Below are positions 8,317-16,579 of a DNA stretch of 64,000 nt, piece by piece. The first letter of the stretch is position 1. Each line of letters begins with the position of its first letter. The stretch is from Desulfobaculum xiamenense (GTDB lineage: Bacteria > Desulfobacterota > Desulfovibrionia > Desulfovibrionales > Desulfovibrionaceae), in assembly GCF_011927665.1 (NCBI RefSeq), contig NZ_JAATJA010000001.1:1698567-1762566 (forward strand). Direction: 5' to 3'. The notes under the pieces were generated by a model. The model saw nothing but the letters and a program-made list of their open reading frames with translations. It was not told the DNA's origin and did not search any database. Made by a program: the position numbers and the translations under genes.

Positions 8317-8709
8317 ATGAAATCTGCTCTAATTAACATATCAGGACATCCGCTTAATATTGAGGCTAAAACGAAGCTTGAAGAAGATTACGACTATCTT
8401 CAAGAAATATTTTTTAAATTGATTGATTTCTCAGAAGATTTAGATGGGCAGTTTAAAGAAATTACAAAACAAATAGATATTCCTCTTGATGGTACTGTCT
8501 CAATTACCTTAATCCTTCCTAGCCATTCAACTTTTGCTTCGTTACTAATGGTCTACTTGTCAGGGTTGCTTGGAAGGATGCCGAACCTATGCTTACTACA
8601 GCCTGATGAGGGAGGTGCTTATTTCCCTTCTCAAACATTTACTATTAACTGTGATAAGCTGAAATTTGCGGGGCGAGTATTTAGGCAGTCAGTGATCAAA
8701 GCTTGTTAG
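8317..8709 (+). CDS. Small Csx15-like protein (possible ring-nuclease family)
   Basis: The 130-residue protein starts MKSALINISGHPLNIEAK. The early hydrophobic strand ending in N-x-S-x-HPL, the central PSHSTFASLLMVYLSGLLGRMPN helix region with GRMP, and the following strand LCLLQPDEGG resemble what I remember of Csx15, a small family attached to type III CRISPR and recently reported to degrade cyclic oligoadenylates. No search was possible, so this is a pattern resemblance only. Its ATG lies two bases after the stop of the membrane-protein gene, with AGGAC about ten bases upstream, so the genes are co-expressed. The only CRISPR system in the window is type I-E, which makes no cyclic oligoadenylate, so if the resemblance is real the protein works with something else. 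Confidence 0.5.
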   Translation: MKSALINISGHPLNIEAKTKLEEDYDYLQEIFFKLIDFSEDLDGQFKEITKQIDIPLDGTVSITLILPSHSTFASLLMVYLSGLLGRMPNLCLLQPDEGGAYFPSQTFTINCDKLKFAGRVFRQSVIKAC

Positions 8710-8908
8710 GAGCAAAGCAAGCTATTAAAAAACTGATACTATTGTAATATTCGATTCTAATTTGCAGCGACTTGCCTTTGGGGAAAGTCTGGGGCAAATT
8801 AGCAAAAATCGCTTGCAACGAAGTGTCAGATTTTTTCGAGTGATTCCTATCGTAAAAACGGTGGGTTAACGCTTCTTGATTTCGGGGTGGTTGGGTGCGA
8901 ATTTGTGT

Positions 8909-8922
8909 ATCCCTCCCCCTCC
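8909..8922 (+). repeat. attR-like copy of the tRNA-Ser 3' end
   Basis: ATCCCTCCCCCTCC matches 5758-5771 exactly and marks the right edge of the AT-rich insertion; GC-rich chromosomal sequence resumes immediately after it. An extra CCCTCC follows, so slippage in this C/T-rich run is possible. Confidence 0.65.
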
Positions 8923-8957
8923 CCCTCCGATACCGTTCGAAGGCCCAAGCAAATTCC

Positions 8958-8994
8958 AAGCTCCCCGCGATGTTACCGTCCGGGGAGCTTTTTT
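8958..8994 (+). terminator. Rho-independent terminator (probably the original tRNA-Ser terminator)
   Basis: AAGCTCCCCG and CGGGGAGCTT pair over ten bases around a 13-base loop, followed by further Ts to 8994. It lies 36 bases after the attR-like repeat, where the tRNA transcript would have ended before the element inserted. Confidence 0.85.
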
Positions 8995-9303
8995 ATGTCC
9001 ACTGCCCCCCGCCGCATTGCGCATTCGCCACGAGCGATGAGCGCTCCCGCGACCGTGCCGCCCCAGCACGTTACCGGGGCAGGCACCTGGGGCGACGCGC
9101 CGATCGCGCCCTAGCGCAAGTGATATCACCTGTAAAAGCGCCCCCCCCGTAACGCTCCCAGCAGCGTTCTTCGTCCCCACCGTATCCCCGCGCAGGGATT
9201 CCATTCGCGTCGGCATCTCCGCGAAAAGCCGCGCCCCACGAAACGGCGCTGCCCGCAGCCATTGACGGAACATGGCATTTGGCATAGCGATACGTTTTCA
9301 GCA

Positions 9304-9323
9304 TGAAAATGATTCTCAACTTC
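9304..9323 (+). promoter_or_regulatory. Fur-like box upstream of the sigma-54 activator gene
   Basis: TGAAAATGATTCTCAACTTC fits the 19-bp Fur consensus at 13 of 19 places by eye, with the GAAAATGATTCTCA core. It lies 41 bases before the activator ATG. The rest of the gene-free stretch 8995-9363 shows no gene; TTGACG at 9262 with a poor CATAGC -10 is the best promoter candidate, and the box would lie just downstream of its start. The site suggests iron repression of the regulator. Confidence 0.5.
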
Positions 9324-9363
9324 ACCACAACGTTCAACGACATCCGTCGTTCCATCCCACAGC

Positions 9364-11484
9364 ATGCAGAACTACGCCCCCCACTTGCCAATCGCCGACG
9401 CAGACGCCTTGCCGCTTCCCGGGCTGTGCATCATCCGCCTGGATAGCGACGGCAGAATCGTTCTCCTCCTTGGAGAGAACACCCTGCCTCGCAGCCTTTG
9501 GGGCCGCATCGCCCCGGGCGTGATCTTCGAGTTGGCACTGGACGAGTGCATCGAACTCGAACGTCTTGTCGCGCTGGTCAGAACCCTTCCCTTTCACCAC
9601 ACGAAGCTACGCATCGACGGACAATGCTGGAGGGTGCAGAGCATCCGGCTGGGTGCCTCGCACATCCGCAATGACGGATTCCTCTTCTTCATCGAACCAT
9701 GCGACATCTCGCGCATGATCGATGCGTCCCACGTCGAGGCACTCGCCCGCCCGCTGGCGCTCACTGGCGAGGAGGGCTTTCTTCACGGCGACAGCGGGGA
9801 GCTCATCGCCGCCTTCCATCCGGAGGAGCGCCTTGACACGGCACCAGGCACTGGACGTACGGCCCATCGCCTCCCCCTGCACTGCTCCATACGCATTCCC
9901 CCAACGGGCGAGGCTCGGGCCGAACTCGAAGCGCGCGGCTGGTGCAGCGCCACACTGCCCTGCTCTCCGGATCGAAAAACCGCAGGCCTACTGGTCCGCA
10001 GCTACGCCATCACATACGGGCCCCACCCGCTTATCGTGAGCCTCGTGCGCGGCATCGAACTGGCAGAACAGCCGCAGTCCACAATACGGGAACGTCCGTT
10101 CCCCGCGATGGCCTACCGCAGGACACCTGCCCCGGATTTCCGGCTCCTTCACGCCGACGAGGGAAGCCGCCGGATTCTGCGCATGCACTCGTGCATGCTG
10201 TTCTCGCCCTCGCCCATAGCTTTCAACGAATTGATCCACCCCTCGGACGAAGCCCGCTTCCGCAGCGCAGCGGCCGAGGCTGAAACGGGCAACAGCCACT
10301 TTCGGCTAAGCTACATCGTCCGGGCGGACGAGGGACGGGACGTGCGGGTGCTCGACAAGGGCACCCCCGTCCGCGACGAGCACGGCCGCCTGCTGTACGT
10401 CGAGGGCACCCTCTACGACATCGGCGCGCTGGATGCCCTGCACAACGAGGCCGCCGAATGCCGAGGCGAAGCCCCAAGTCTCGACGATTTCAAGCAACTC
10501 GGCATCATCGGCCGCTCACAGGGGCTAAAACGCATGCTCACCGTCATCGGTCGGGCCGCGACATCGCGGGAATGCGTGCTCATTCTCGGGGAATCCGGCT
10601 CGGGAAAAGAGCTCGCGGCCCGCGCCGTACACGAGGCGAGCAAGCGCGCCAGCGGTCCCTTCGTTTCCGTCAACTGCGGCGCAATTCCCGAATGCCTGAT
10701 GGAAAGCGAATTCTTCGGCCACCGCAAGGGAGCCTTCTCCGGTGCGGATCGCAACCATGCAGGACTTTTCGAGCAAGCCCACGGCGGCACGCTGTTTCTC
10801 GATGAAATCGGGGAAATCCCGCTGAACATGCAGATCAAACTGCTGCGCGCCATCGAGGGGAGCGGGATCACCCCTGTTGGCGGAACGGGCACCTTCACGC
10901 CCGACGTCCGCATCGTCGCAGCGACCAACCGCGACCTTGCGGAACGGGTCCGCCTAGGGGCCATGCGCGAAGACTTCTACTACCGCATCAACATCCTCCC
11001 CATCCGCATCCCGCCCCTGCGGGAACGCCGCGAGGACATCCCCTTGCTCTTCGGCCACTTTCTGGGCAACTGCCCAAATGTCGCACCCCTCCCCGGCGGC
11101 CTGCTCGCCCGGCTCATGCACTACGACTGGCCCGGAAACGTTCGCGAACTGCGCAATGCGGCCATGCGCTACGCCACCCTCGGCGAACTGCCCGCTGAAA
11201 TACTTGGGCCGGAAATACTTGGGACGAAAATGCTTGGTGCGGAAATATTCGACACGGAAATACCAGGTGCGGCAGCACTCGGCACGGACGCCACGGCCTT
11301 CGAAGCCGCTCAGCCCACTGCGGAAGGCGACCTGCGCTCCCGGCTTTCCGAACTCGAACGCGAGATTCTGCTCAGGGAATTGGAGTCGAACCAATGGAAC
11401 CGAAGCCGGGTCGCCACCCGCCTCGGCATCGACAGGCGCACCCTGTACGACAAAATCCGCCGCTACGATCTGCGGCCATCCTAA
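9364..11484 (+). CDS. Sigma-54-dependent transcriptional activator (PAS - AAA+ - Fis-type HTH)
   Basis: The 706-residue enhancer-binding protein has a long N-terminal sensory region of about 380 residues with PAS-like segments (for example [41 protein letters not shown]). The AAA+ domain (about 385-615) has Walker A GESGSGKE, the sigma-54 contact loop GAFSGA (GAFTGA family), Walker [12 protein letters not shown] and the R-finger region [22 protein letters not shown] Fis-type helix-turn-helix ([23 protein letters not shown]) ends the protein. No receiver domain is present, so it is probably ligand- or redox-controlled. Between AAA+ and HTH lies an unusual five-residue repeat linker (11197-11286). 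The gene precedes a perfect sigma-54 promoter 185 bases downstream, so it very likely drives the uptake genes that follow. Confidence 0.92.
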   Translation: MQNYAPHLPIADADALPLPGLCIIRLDSDGRIVLLLGENTLPRSLWGRIAPGVIFELALDECIELERLVALVRTLPFHHTKLRIDGQCWRVQSIRLGASHIRNDGFLFFIEPCDISRMIDASHVEALARPLALTGEEGFLHGDSGELIAAFHPEERLDTAPGTGRTAHRLPLHCSIRIPPTGEARAELEARGWCSATLPCSPDRKTAGLLVRSYAITYGPHPLIVSLVRGIELAEQPQSTIRERPFPAMAYRRTPAPDFRLLHADEGSRRILRMHSCMLFSPSPIAFNELIHPSDEARFRSAAAEAETGNSHFRLSYIVRADEGRDVRVLDKGTPVRDEHGRLLYVEGTLYDIGALDALHNEAAECRGEAPSLDDFKQLGIIGRSQGLKRMLTVIGRAATSRECVLILGESGSGKELAARAVHEASKRASGPFVSVNCGAIPECLMESEFFGHRKGAFSGADRNHAGLFEQAHGGTLFLDEIGEIPLNMQIKLLRAIEGSGITPVGGTGTFTPDVRIVAATNRDLAERVRLGAMREDFYYRINILPIRIPPLRERREDIPLLFGHFLGNCPNVAPLPGGLLARLMHYDWPGNVRELRNAAMRYATLGELPAEILGPEILGTKMLGAEIFDTEIPGAAALGTDATAFEAAQPTAEGDLRSRLSELEREILLRELESNQWNRSRVATRLGIDRRTLYDKIRRYDLRPS
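11197..11286 (+). repeat. Six-copy 15-bp tandem repeat inside the activator gene
   Basis: Six 15-base units, beginning GAAATACTTGGGCCG, are repeated head to tail with increasing divergence and stay in frame. They encode [25 protein letters not shown] and AALGT. The array makes a flexible linker between the AAA+ ring and the DNA-binding domain; its copy number could vary by slippage without breaking the frame. Confidence 0.85.
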
Positions 11485-11486
11485 AA

Positions 11487-11600
11487 GTGGGAGGATTTCC
11501 TCCCACCGGCAGGGGAAATCTTCCCACCCGCCCGGCATCCCGCGCACACTGCGCCACGCCGGGCATTTCGCAGGATCAAGCGAGAATTTTCCCTCCCATC
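11487..11600 (+). promoter_or_regulatory. Cluster of dyad sites, candidate activator-binding (UAS) region
   Basis: GTGGGAGGA-TT-TCCTCCCAC at 11487-11506 is a perfect 9-2-9 dyad. A second, GGGGAA-ATC-TTCCC, lies at about 11512-11525 and a half-like ATTTTCCCTCCCA at about 11587-11600. They stand 70-180 bases upstream of the sigma-54 promoter, the usual distance for enhancer sites. The first hairpin could also help end the activator transcript, but no T-run follows it. Confidence 0.5.
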
Positions 11601-11668
11601 TCCTGCGGCCAAAGCCACCGTCGGCACCGCAAAATGCCCGCAGAAAGTCACTTTTTCATACTCCATCG

Positions 11669-11684
11669 TGGCACGCCATTTGCT
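11669..11684 (+). promoter_or_regulatory. Sigma-54 (RpoN) promoter
   Basis: TGGCAC at 11669-11674, a five-base spacer, then TTGCT at 11680-11684 matches the -24/-12 consensus exactly. Transcription would start near 11696 and run into the substrate-binding-like gene at 11734. The enhancer-binding protein that such a promoter requires is encoded immediately upstream. Confidence 0.85.
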
Positions 11685-11690
11685 GAAGAT

Positions 11691-11709
11691 GAAATTCAAA
11701 TTCATTTTC
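11691..11709 (+). promoter_or_regulatory. Fur-like box overlapping the sigma-54 transcription start
   Basis: GAAATTCAAATTCATTTTC agrees with the 19-bp Fur consensus at 13 of 19 places by eye and is nearly palindromic. It spans the predicted start site of the sigma-54 promoter, so bound Fur would block initiation. Together with the Fur-like box at 9304 this suggests iron control at two levels. Confidence 0.5.
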
Positions 11710-11733
11710 ACGTGACTGCCATCAGGAGGAACA

Positions 11734-12588
11734 ATGCTTTCAGGACCGACACTTCTCAATTCCATATTCGTCGGCGACCGCGTCGCGGATGTCGCCCGCG
11801 CGCTCGGCTGCTACCCCAAGGCCATGATCGGCGGACAGGTTCCCATGGTCGAACGTGCCTACCCCTTCGCCGAACAGCTAGAGTGCATCCTCTGCGTCAT
11901 GGGCCCCAAGCGCAAGCTGCTCTACAAGGCGTACGAGAAGATGGGCATCGAATACGTCGTGCTGGAGAATTCCGGCGATGAGCCGAACCCGGCATCCATC
12001 GCTCCCGAACTTGAGGCCAAGGGACTGCGCGCAAGGACCATCGACTTCACGCACGGCATCCCCCACGCCATTGAGGAAGCGGGCCGCGTCTTCGGACGCG
12101 AAAAGGCCGCCGCAAAGCTCCTGCGCACGTACGAGAAGGACATCGCCACCATCGACGCTCCCCAGCCCGCCCTCGGCAAGCGCGTTCTCGTACTGCTCGG
12201 CATCGCCAATCCCGAGTTCTCCCGGCGCTTCCTACTCATCGAGGCCCCGGGCTGCCACCTCGACGACGTCGTCCTGCGGCCGCTTGGCTGCGAAAACGTG
12301 GGGCAGCCGCTCATCGATCCCGATCGGGAAATCGTCATGGAAGGCGTGCAGACCATCGAGGGCCCGCTCCTCCTCGAAAAAATCGCCCCCGACGTCATCG
12401 CCCTCACCGGCGACGCGCTCACCGGCCAACTGGCCATCCGCGAAGCGCTCGCCCGCTGCCCCTCGCTGGCACACAGCGTGCCCGCCCTAAAGAATCAGGC
12501 CGTCTACGCCCTGCCCCACTGTTGCAGTGCGGAGCCTCTCAGCCATCCGGCGAACTTCGGCATCTGGAAAGAGGCTCTTTCCCGCTAG
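11734..12588 (+). CDS. Substrate-binding-protein-like (BtuF/FecB/TroA-like fold) without signal peptide
   Basis: The 284-residue protein resembles iron/cobalamin-type periplasmic binding proteins: an early GDRVADVARALGCYPKAMIGG segment, a central VLVLLG strand and IAPDVIALTGD near the second lobe. It has no N-terminal signal peptide or lipobox: the first residues, MLSGPTLLNSIFVGDRVADV, run directly into the first strand. It would therefore stay in the cytoplasm, unusual for this fold, unless the start is wrong; the AGGAGGAAC ribosome binding site argues for this ATG. A CC pair (HCCSAEPL) near the C-terminus could bind metal. It is the first gene after the sigma-54 promoter and 44 bases before the TonB-receptor ATG. 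Possible roles are metal or metallophore handling inside the cell. Confidence 0.65.
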   Translation: MLSGPTLLNSIFVGDRVADVARALGCYPKAMIGGQVPMVERAYPFAEQLECILCVMGPKRKLLYKAYEKMGIEYVVLENSGDEPNPASIAPELEAKGLRARTIDFTHGIPHAIEEAGRVFGREKAAAKLLRTYEKDIATIDAPQPALGKRVLVLLGIANPEFSRRFLLIEAPGCHLDDVVLRPLGCENVGQPLIDPDREIVMEGVQTIEGPLLLEKIAPDVIALTGDALTGQLAIREALARCPSLAHSVPALKNQAVYALPHCCSAEPLSHPANFGIWKEALSR

Positions 12589-12632
12589 TCGCGCGGGATT
12601 CTCCCCAAACCACACAGATAAGGAGTAGGGCA

Positions 12633-14705
12633 ATGGGCAATCGCATGGTCGCCATGTTGGCGGCATTTCTCATAACCGGCCTCATACTGGGCCAACCGGT
12701 CATGGCGGACGAGGGGGCTTCGCCAGCGGCCAAACCCGCAACGCAAGCCAAAGAAGCAAAAGGAGACCAGCTCCCCGAAACGACACTCGACCGGGTCGTG
12801 GTCAGCGCCACGCGCACGGAGCAGACGGCCTTCGAGGCCCCGGCCTCGGTCATCGGCATAGGCAAGGAAGCCATCGAACGCACGCAGGCCCGGACGGTCA
12901 AGGATATCCTTGAGGACGTTCCCAACGTCGAATTCTCCGACCCCACGAATCCGTTCATCCAGAAGCCGTCCCTGCGCGGCCTCAACACAAACCAGACGAC
13001 CTTCAAGATCGACGGCGCGCGGCAGAACTACTCGTCGCAGTCGGGCATTGGGCATTCGCCCCTCGTCGCGGACCCGGAGATGCTCAAAGAAGTCGAGGTG
13101 CTGCGTGGCCCCTCCTCCGCTCTGCACGGCAGCGGCGGCATTGGCGGCGTGATCTCGCTGCGCACCAAGGACGCGGCGGACTTCCTCGAACCCGATGAGA
13201 CGTTCGGGGCGCGCCTGAAGACCGGCTACCAGTCCGGCACCTCCCAGACCCTCAGTTCCGCCGCGCTCTACGGGCGTCAGGGCATTTTCGACATTCTCGG
13301 ACAAGGTGCCTACCGCGACTTCGGAGACACCCACACGACGAACCCCTCGCCCACGAAGGACACGAGCTACCGCACCGGATACTCGAAATCCGGCATGCTG
13401 AAGCTCTCGGCCTGCCCCACCGAAGATCAGGCACTCTCCCTCAGCTACAACTACTACGACGGATTCTTCGGCTCGACACGCGCGGTGAGCACCTTCACCG
13501 AGGAGCAGCACCGCCTCGTAGGCAACTACGAGTATGCGCCAAGCGACAACCGCTGGATGGACCTGAAGCTCACCGCGCAGGGCGAATGGCGCGAAAACGA
13601 ATACCTGAACGACGTGCCCCGGCAACTGAAGGACACGTTCGATTCGCTGGGCGGCAGCGTGCAGAACACCTCGCGCTTCGCCTTCGGCCCGGTCGCCGAA
13701 AATGCCCTCACTTACGGCGTGGACTTCTACCGCGATCATCAGGAAGGCACGGACATGGGCGAACCGGACCCCTCGCGCCCCGACGCCTCCGCCGAGGATC
13801 TCGGCCTGTTCATCCAGGACGAGATAACCATCCTCGATCGCGTGAAGCTCATCCCGGCGCTGCGCTTCACCTCCTACAGCCGCACCTCGGATTCGGACAC
13901 AGCCACCGATCAGGACGACAGCAAGGTGACGCCGAAGTTCACCGCGCAGGTCGAGGTGTGCCCGTGGCTGAGCGTCTTCGGCACCTACGCCCAGTCCTAC
14001 CGCCCGCCGTCGCTCGACGAAATCTACTTCGCCATCGACCACGACATGCCGTGGGGCAAGATAAGGGTCCTGCCCAACCCGAACCTCAAGCCGGAAACGG
14101 CCGAGACGTGGGAAATGGGCTTCAACGTCGGTCTCGACCGGCTCTTTACGGACAACGATCCCTTCCGGCTCAAGGCGACCTATTTCCGCGAGGACGTGGA
14201 CGACCTCATCGAGGCGCAGCAGACCAAAGGCTTCGCCACCCCGCCCGCGGGCGAGATCCACTACCAGAGCATCAACGTGGGAAGCGTGCACCGCTTCGGC
14301 TACGAGCTGGAAGGGGAATACATCATCGACAATCTGAGCCTCTCCGCCTCCTACGGCAAAACCCTCGGCTGGGACGAGGAAACCGGCAACCGCACCGGCG
14401 GCAGCCCCGAAAAGCTCTCCCTGCGGGCGGGCTACGCCTTCCCGAGCCGCAACCTCACCGTATACTGGAAGTCGCGCTTCGTTGGCGCGTACCGCACCTT
14501 CAACATGTTCGATGACGCGACCGTCACCTACAATCCCTACACCGTCCACGGCATAGGGCTGACGTGGACCCCCAGCTTCCGCAACTTCGACGGCTTCCGT
14601 CTCGATCTTGGCGTGGATAACCTCTTCGACACCCGCTACCAGACCTCCAACGGCGGATACGACATCGGCCAGAACATCAAGATGTCCGTCTCCTACGAGT
14701 TCTAG
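12633..14705 (+). CDS. TonB-dependent outer-membrane receptor (iron/heme/metallophore type)
   Basis: The 690-residue receptor has a signal peptide (about 1-25, ending QPVMA), a TonB-box-like DRVVVSATR at about residue 50, a plug domain (ERTQARTVKDILEDVPNVEF ... LRGPSSALHGSGGIGGVISLRT) and a long beta-barrel with paired aromatic strands ending in VSYEF with the C-terminal Phe. The receptor signature SYRPPSLDEIYF and the LDLGVDNLFDTRY closing region are present. Such proteins import iron chelates, heme or cobalamin using TonB energy. The start has a clear AAGGAGTAGGG site. It sits between the leaderless binding-protein-like gene and yejABE-like genes, behind a Fur-overlapped sigma-54 promoter, so an iron-type substrate is likely. 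The exact ligand cannot be told. No exbB, exbD or tonB gene is nearby. Confidence 0.92.
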   Translation: MGNRMVAMLAAFLITGLILGQPVMADEGASPAAKPATQAKEAKGDQLPETTLDRVVVSATRTEQTAFEAPASVIGIGKEAIERTQARTVKDILEDVPNVEFSDPTNPFIQKPSLRGLNTNQTTFKIDGARQNYSSQSGIGHSPLVADPEMLKEVEVLRGPSSALHGSGGIGGVISLRTKDAADFLEPDETFGARLKTGYQSGTSQTLSSAALYGRQGIFDILGQGAYRDFGDTHTTNPSPTKDTSYRTGYSKSGMLKLSACPTEDQALSLSYNYYDGFFGSTRAVSTFTEEQHRLVGNYEYAPSDNRWMDLKLTAQGEWRENEYLNDVPRQLKDTFDSLGGSVQNTSRFAFGPVAENALTYGVDFYRDHQEGTDMGEPDPSRPDASAEDLGLFIQDEITILDRVKLIPALRFTSYSRTSDSDTATDQDDSKVTPKFTAQVEVCPWLSVFGTYAQSYRPPSLDEIYFAIDHDMPWGKIRVLPNPNLKPETAETWEMGFNVGLDRLFTDNDPFRLKATYFREDVDDLIEAQQTKGFATPPAGEIHYQSINVGSVHRFGYELEGEYIIDNLSLSASYGKTLGWDEETGNRTGGSPEKLSLRAGYAFPSRNLTVYWKSRFVGAYRTFNMFDDATVTYNPYTVHGIGLTWTPSFRNFDGFRLDLGVDNLFDTRYQTSNGGYDIGQNIKMSVSYEF

Positions 14706-14713
14706 ACAAGGCA

Positions 14714-14744
14714 GCGCCCGGCTTCGCTCCGCGAGGCCGGGCGC
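14714..14744 (+). other. Intercistronic hairpin between receptor and yejA-like genes
   Basis: GCGCCCGGC and GCCGGGCGC form a nine-base stem around a 13-base loop in the short gap between the genes. There is no T-run, so a message-stability or differential-expression element is more likely than a terminator. Confidence 0.55.
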
Positions 14745-14755
14745 ATGGAGCAACG

Positions 14756-16579
14756 ATGACACGACTGTCCCTCTTGCTGCTCGCCCTCGTGGCGGGCATC
14801 ACCTGTTTCCCCAGCCCGCTTCTTGCCGAGCGGGTCATCGTCACCCACGCGCTGACGCTCTCCGGACCGCCGGAACTACCCGCAGATTTTCCCCATTTCC
14901 CCTACGCCAACCCCAACGCCCCAAAGGGCGGCACGCTGCGCCAGTGCGCCATCGGAACCTTCGACAACATGAATCCCTTCACACCGAAGGGCCAGCTTCC
15001 TTCCGGATACGGCCTGCTGCACGACAGCCTCACCACCACATCCGATGACGAGCCCTTCACGCAATACTGTCTGGTGGCGCAAAAAATCGTCATGGCGGAA
15101 GACCGTTCGTGGGTCGAATTCCACATCGACCCTCGCGCCCGCTTCCAGGACGGCACGCCCATCACCGCCGAGGATGTCGTCTTTTCCTACGAGGCCACCA
15201 TGCGAAACATCGGCAGCGTGATGCAGCGCTTCTTCGCGGACATCACGTCCGTGAAGGCCGTGGACACACTGCGCGTGCGCTACGAATTCACCCCCGGCAC
15301 CAGTCGGGAGATTCCCCTGCAAGTCAGCAGGCTCCCCATCTACCCCCGCCACTTCTGGGAGAGCCGCGATCTCTCGCGTACCATGCTCGAACCCATCGTC
15401 GGCAGCGGCCCCTACCGCATGGTCTCGTGCAAACCCGGCCAGGAGGCCGTCTACGAACGCTGCGCGGACTACTGGGCACGCGATCTGCCGGTGCGCAAGG
15501 GATTCCACAACTTCGACACCATCCGCTACGAGTACTACCGCGACGCCACCGTCGCCCTCGAAGCCTTTCGCGCCGAACACTACGACATCCGCGAGGAGCA
15601 TTCCGCCAAGCGCTGGCGAACCCTCTACACCGGCCCCGCCTTCGACGCGGGAGACATCGTCATGGAGCGCGTCCGGCATCGGGAACCTCTCGGCATTCAG
15701 GGCTTCTTCTTCAACACGCGCCGCCCCATGTTTCAGGACAGACGCGTCCGCAGGGCAATCGTCCTCGCCTTCGACTACGAATGGACCAACCGCCAACTTT
15801 TCTGGAACGAGCTTCCGCGCACCACGAGCTACTTCACCAACTCGGACCTTGCCTGCTCCGGCCTGCCCTCCCCCGAGGAACTCGCCCTGCTCGAACCATT
15901 CCGAGACAGCCTGCCGCCGGAGACGTTCACCGCCGAGCACGCCTTTCCGACCTCCGACAACAGCGGATTCAACCGGAGCAACATCCTTGCCGCCGCAGAC
16001 CTGCTGCGTGAGGCTGGCTTCGTTCTCAAGGACGGCACACTCACGGATTCGCGCACGGGCAGAGCGCTGCGCTTCCAGCTGCTCACGGATTCCGCGTCCA
16101 TGCGCCGCGTCGCGCTGCCCTTTGCCCGCAATCTGCGCAAACTCGGCATCGACATGAGCATCCTCGTGGCGGACACGGCGCTCTTTGCCCGCAAGGGGCA
16201 AGACTTCGACTTCGACATGATCTCCAGCGCATTCGGGCACACCCTGTGCCCCGGCAGGGAATTGCGCTTCTACTGGCACTCGGACTCGAAGAACCTCCAC
16301 GGCGGACGCAACGTCATCGGCCTCGACGATCCCGCCGTGGACGCCCTCGTGGATGCCATCGTCACCGCTCCAGACAGAAAGGCCACCGTAACCGCCTGCC
16401 GCGCGCTGGACCGCGTGCTGCTGTGGGGGGAATACGTGGTTCCGCTCGGCGCGTCCGACGTCTACCGCATCGCCTACCGCAGGAGCCTTGCGAAACCGCA
16501 GCGCACACCGAGGCACACCGTCCAGATCAATACCTGGTGGGCCGCGCCCGCCGACGCATCCACCGGAGACGCACGATGA
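14756..16579 (+). CDS. yejA: Extracellular solute-binding protein family 5 (YejA-like)
   Basis: The 607-residue periplasmic protein begins with a signal peptide (MTRLSLLLLALVAGITCFPSPLLA). It has the family-5 binding-protein pattern, with YANPNAPKGGTLRQ near residue 52 and GTPITAEDVVFSYEA, and the YejA-specific FFFNTRRPMFQDRRVRRAIVLAFDYEWTN. YejA-type proteins bind oligopeptides, microcin C-like peptides and possibly peptide metallophores. Its stop overlaps the next gene's ATG by four bases, so it is coupled to yejB. Location behind a TonB receptor suggests that both handle the same ligand, the receptor at the outer membrane and this protein in the periplasm. Confidence 0.88.
   Translation: MTRLSLLLLALVAGITCFPSPLLAERVIVTHALTLSGPPELPADFPHFPYANPNAPKGGTLRQCAIGTFDNMNPFTPKGQLPSGYGLLHDSLTTTSDDEPFTQYCLVAQKIVMAEDRSWVEFHIDPRARFQDGTPITAEDVVFSYEATMRNIGSVMQRFFADITSVKAVDTLRVRYEFTPGTSREIPLQVSRLPIYPRHFWESRDLSRTMLEPIVGSGPYRMVSCKPGQEAVYERCADYWARDLPVRKGFHNFDTIRYEYYRDATVALEAFRAEHYDIREEHSAKRWRTLYTGPAFDAGDIVMERVRHREPLGIQGFFFNTRRPMFQDRRVRRAIVLAFDYEWTNRQLFWNELPRTTSYFTNSDLACSGLPSPEELALLEPFRDSLPPETFTAEHAFPTSDNSGFNRSNILAAADLLREAGFVLKDGTLTDSRTGRALRFQLLTDSASMRRVALPFARNLRKLGIDMSILVADTALFARKGQDFDFDMISSAFGHTLCPGRELRFYWHSDSKNLHGGRNVIGLDDPAVDALVDAIVTAPDRKATVTACRALDRVLLWGEYVVPLGASDVYRIAYRRSLAKPQRTPRHTVQINTWWAAPADASTGDAR

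Larger units (their letters stand above)
5776..8908. mobile_element. Remnant of an integrative element inserted at tRNA-Ser
   Basis: Between the two 14-base att-like repeats the sequence turns visibly AT-rich compared with both sides. Contents in order: integrase arm-site-like repeats, a truncated integrase gene, an IS3-family insertion, then two small AT-rich genes of unknown origin and about 200 bases without a gene (8710-8908). The truncated integrase means it can no longer excise itself. A tRNA-type terminator sits just beyond the right repeat, suggesting that the element separated tRNA-Ser from its own terminator. Confidence 0.75.

Noticed and set aside
7481..8709. Treating the AT-rich pair as a type III CRISPR accessory module
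   Set aside because: No Cas10, Csm or Cmr gene is present and all cas genes in the window are type I-E; a link with CRISPR cannot be claimed from this sequence.
12585..14762. 725-codon minus-strand frame opposite the TonB receptor
   Set aside because: It is a GC-rich antisense shadow with no ribosome binding site or recognisable domain, whereas the plus strand encodes an unmistakable receptor.
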